Part shown: positions 18,016 to 20,159 of the stretch, piece after piece
Numbering within the stretch: the stretch's first letter is position 1
How the letters are laid out: the number at the start of each line of letters is the position of its first letter
Source: Thamnocephalis sphaerospora
Lineage: Eukaryota > Zoopagomycota > Zoopagomycetes > Zoopagales > Sigmoideomycetaceae
Assembly (NCBI GenBank): GCA_003614735.1
Contig: KZ992670.1
Span: 1,981-22,139, forward strand
Direction of reading: 5' to 3'
Length of the DNA stretch: 20,159 nt
The notes under the pieces: model-generated
Told to the model about the DNA's origin: nothing
What the model saw: only the letters and a program-made list of their open reading frames with translations
The model's database searches: none
Program-made: the position numbers and the translations under genes

Positions 18016-18762
18016 CCAATCTTTAGTCTTTATTTCTGCGCTGTTTGCGTTTCCTCTTCTTATTACACTGCGTCCAGCTGTTGTCTTGTTTCTTTGCCTG
18101 TCTGCCAGCCATTCTCGCGTCCAACCGTGTGCTAATACACCGAAACTTGTCCGCTGTGACTCGGGGTAGATCATCGCTATGCGGTACGTGTCGCTCTATT
18201 ATTAGTACATGCTCGAGGCCTAGCCATGGTAGCCATACGCACTTGTCCCTGTATGGCGCTCCGACTGTTGGGTGGCGGTGCAGAGACGCCAGATGTAACG
18301 CTATAGCTAGCGATGTACGGTGGGCATACCTAGTGATCAGCCTCCACACCCTTGGCGCATTGGTTTGCCGTAAAAAGGCCGCCTTTTTCTTTCCTGTGCT
18401 TGCAGCCACTGCCTTTTCTCGCTACCACTTGTCCATTCTGCATCCTTTTTGCGGGCACATATCTACGCCGACAGTTACTGTCGCTCCATAGCATTGCTGT
18501 ACATCCACCCTTTCACTTGCGACTGGAGCGGTGCATTTCATTCCTGCCACCTGTTCTGTCGTTGGCATTCAGTCTCCGTCCATACTTGCGTTCAGCACCA
18601 AACAGCTGAACCAACCCTGTTCATACCTATACGCTATCGGCCAGTGTCGCCAGCACACACACACGTTCTGCTTGAGCAGGCGTGTGCACGCTTTCTCCTG
18701 CTCCTAGCCGTGTGTGCTGTACCCAGCGTCTACTTTTTGACGTACCTTGTGGCAAAGCAACC
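18016..18762. other. Intergenic region upstream of secreted protein B, no gene seen
   Basis: This 747-nt stretch contains frames on both strands that look hydrophobic or basic but start only with TTG or GTG and lack ATG, so I do not call them. A pyrimidine-rich tract ending CTTGCAG (about 18383-18404) resembles a splice acceptor and may belong to an untranslated leader intron of the next gene. No RNA gene or repeat is evident. Confidence 0.4.
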
Positions 18763-19422
18763 ATGTTGATGCAACGCTTTTATTCCGACCATCGCACAGT
18801 CATGGCGGCGATGCTCTCTGCGTCGGCGTTGCTTTTGCATGTGTTGATATGCTCTACGCCCGTAGCAGCAGCGTCTCTGAGTCGTACACTTGAAGCACGT
18901 GCCATCCGCAAAGCATCAACTGTGCTGCACTGCAGCAGCGACACTGGTGTATGTGCGACCAACTCTCTTGGCGATACTCGGCTTGCGCTGCAGTGGCTGG
19001 CCGACCAGCTGGATCCTAGCACCGCTACCTTCAAGACTGATGCGGCAAAGTCCACCGATGATAGTGACCCGCTGTTGCTGCTGCGCGGTACCGCCGGTGC
19101 TGATGGAGGCCGATCTATCGTGCACTGCGAGTGGATGTCCTGTGGCGCCGTACGCATCAAAAAGCCACTGCCAGACAGCAAAAACGGAAAGCGTCTTTCC
19201 GACCTTGACTGCTCACTGGTACTGGAAGCGCGCGCTCGCATCGAAAGCATGATTGCGTACCTCAACCTTGCCGGCATGCAGGCTGGCAGCTGGTGTGAGA
19301 ATGTAGATGGTGACGCCAGCGCTACCAGAAACAGCAAGGCGTTGGCTGACGCAGCCAATGTGGCAAAGGAGTATGGTCTTACCGTACACTATTGGCAAAA
19401 GGGAGACGCCGTTAGCTGCTAG
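18763..19422 (+). CDS. Secreted cysteine protein B (paralogue of 3177-3587)
   Basis: The frame from ATG at 18763 to TAG at 19420-19422 encodes 219 residues. In-frame ATGs at 18769 and 18802 are alternatives, and the 18802 start gives the cleanest signal peptide (MAAMLSASALLLHVLI, then a small-residue AAA site). The mature protein has CSSDTGVC near its start, then HCEWMSC, GMQAGSWCE and YWQKGDAVSC with Cys as the last residue. These are the same landmarks in the same order as in protein A. B is longer because of two insertions, one before HCEW (Ser/Asp/Leu/Gly-rich) and one between WCE and YWQK (Ala/Asn/Lys-rich). It has one extra Cys (DCSLVL). The helix before GMQ aligns well (A: LVTYLRVT; B: MIAYLNLA). 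The HCEW and YWQK blocks may form a compact disulphide-linked core. Function is unknown; a secreted effector-like or cell-wall role is only inference. Confidence 0.78.
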   Translation: MLMQRFYSDHRTVMAAMLSASALLLHVLICSTPVAAASLSRTLEARAIRKASTVLHCSSDTGVCATNSLGDTRLALQWLADQLDPSTATFKTDAAKSTDDSDPLLLLRGTAGADGGRSIVHCEWMSCGAVRIKKPLPDSKNGKRLSDLDCSLVLEARARIESMIAYLNLAGMQAGSWCENVDGDASATRNSKALADAANVAKEYGLTVHYWQKGDAVSC

Positions 19423-19881
19423 CTGGCTTGCTGAGACACCGTTAGCGTTTTGTGCAAACAGTTTACATGGCATACCGTGTGCTATTCAGAGCGCACTAGC
19501 ATTTATCAATAAGATTGTCGCCGAGTAGCACAGTTAATGTCGCCAAACATGCTTACAGTGTTGCATGTAACGTTTTCGCACTACACGAGCAGACGACCGC
19601 TGCATCCGCCCGTGGCACACGACATGCCACACGATCCTGCCCACTTTTCCAAGCGATTTTAAGTTTATTGGCGCACAGACAGTGGTGCTTGGTAAAACGA
19701 TAGGTGAACAGTAGCAAAGAGAAAGAGGATGGAGAGGTGCGCACGGTGGAGTGGACGGCGATTGGCAACAATACATCACTTTCGATGCTCGCAGCAGGCA
19801 TAGAGCGTGGCGGCAAAAGCCTACCACTTGACGATGGTGCAGACGTTCGCACAGGTGGCGAACGCAGCTAATAGCCCACGT
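19423..19881. other. Intergenic region between convergent genes, no gene seen
   Basis: This 459-nt stretch lies between secreted protein B (+) and the right-edge gene (-). An AATAAG hexamer near 19508-19513 could act as the poly(A) signal of B. Frames on the minus strand (19534-19852) are Cys/Ser-rich without recognisable motifs, and I do not call them. Confidence 0.45.
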
Positions 19882-20159
19882 CTAGTGCCGCTGTGAAAGC
19901 TCATTAAAGGTTTGTCCGATACAGTGCTTGAGTTCACGGTAGCTGACAATCAGGCACGACTGTTCGTCGCGTGACATGAGCATCACTTTTTCGTCAACTC
20001 CTGCGTCCAGCTGATCGGCAATGACAAGTAATCATAAAGGTGATAGCGTCAGTACGAGATGTGTTTTTCCAGATATTCCAGCGCAACTGACCTTGTTCAA
20101 GCAGCTGATGACGTGTGCCAGGTCCACCACCGGTCGACCGTTCTCGTCCACCTGATGAA
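19882..20159 (-). CDS. C-terminal end of an unrecognised gene, cut by the window edge
   Basis: Two minus-strand exons are visible: 20092-20159 (continuing off the right edge) and 19882-20010, ending in TAG at 19882-19884. The 81-nt intron (20011-20091) starts GTCAGT and ends GATCAG on the minus strand. The joined end reads [20 protein letters not shown], then [20 protein letters not shown], then [20 protein letters not shown] and SQRH. This looks like a well-conserved, folded domain, with a helix, a strand ([10 protein letters not shown]) and a C-terminal helix, rather than a random frame. The exon border falls between two complete codons. I cannot name the family from 65 residues. Protein length, start and regulation lie outside the window. 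Confidence 0.65.

Noticed and set aside
18045-18491. Signal-peptide-like frame on + between the membrane-protein gene and secreted protein B
   Set aside because: It starts with TTG and contains no ATG, and its Cys and Arg content looks like translated non-coding sequence.
1-20159. Search for tRNA, rRNA, CRISPR, transposon ends and virus-like genes
   Set aside because: By eye I found no tRNA B-box-like pattern, no direct-repeat array, no terminal inverted repeats, and no transposase, polymerase or capsid-like frame. A covariance-model or repeat search could still find weak ones.

Overview
The window looks like a piece of a compact eukaryotic nuclear genome, most likely an early-diverging fungus (zoopagomycete- or mucoromycete-like). 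Genes are close together, and their short introns (mostly 54-102 nt, GT...AG) can be placed because they restore long conserved reading frames. The best-conserved protein, an importin-beta of 863 residues, reads to me like fungal Kap95. That lineage call is from memory, not from a search. I see no operons, Shine-Dalgarno sites, tRNA, rRNA, CRISPR, transposon or virus-like element.

Layout, left to right. (1) 3-1577 (+): the 3' part of a large beta-propeller-like protein, cut by the window edge. (2) 2003-2209 (-): a small acidic protein with a TATA box upstream; 2706-2933 (-): a doubtful WD-like fragment. (3) 3177-3587 (-): a small secreted cysteine protein, 'A'. (4) 4487-5742 (+): a Gdt1/TMEM165 family Golgi cation transporter with one intron. 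(5) 6019-7656 (-): an intronless F-box protein, tail-to-tail with Gdt1 and head-to-head with the next gene. (6) 7908-10806 (+): a ten-exon helical-repeat protein with a WW-P motif and a long acidic/serine tail, probably the Pol I core-factor subunit Rrn11/TAF1A. Its last codons overlap a small convergent gene (10750-11055, -). (7) 11564-15136 (+): seven-exon importin-beta (KAP95). (8) 16290-18015 (+): an unrecognised type I membrane protein, two exons. (9) 18763-19422 (+): secreted cysteine protein 'B', a paralogue of A. (10) 19882-20159 (-): the last two exons of a gene that runs off the right edge.

The recognised genes are unrelated housekeeping functions: nuclear import, Pol I initiation, Golgi ion balance and ubiquitin targeting. 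Each gene has its own promoter region, so nothing suggests a shared pathway. The most novel signal is the pair of secreted proteins A and B, about 15 kb apart and in opposite orientation. They share a cysteine framework (HCEW-x-SC, GMQ-x-G-x-WCE, YWQK-x-D...SC-stop) that I do not recognise from any named family. Secondary points are a 57-nt antisense overlap of coding ends, microsatellites placed at 5' splice sites, a frame-preserving intron with no stop, and an orphan type I membrane protein.
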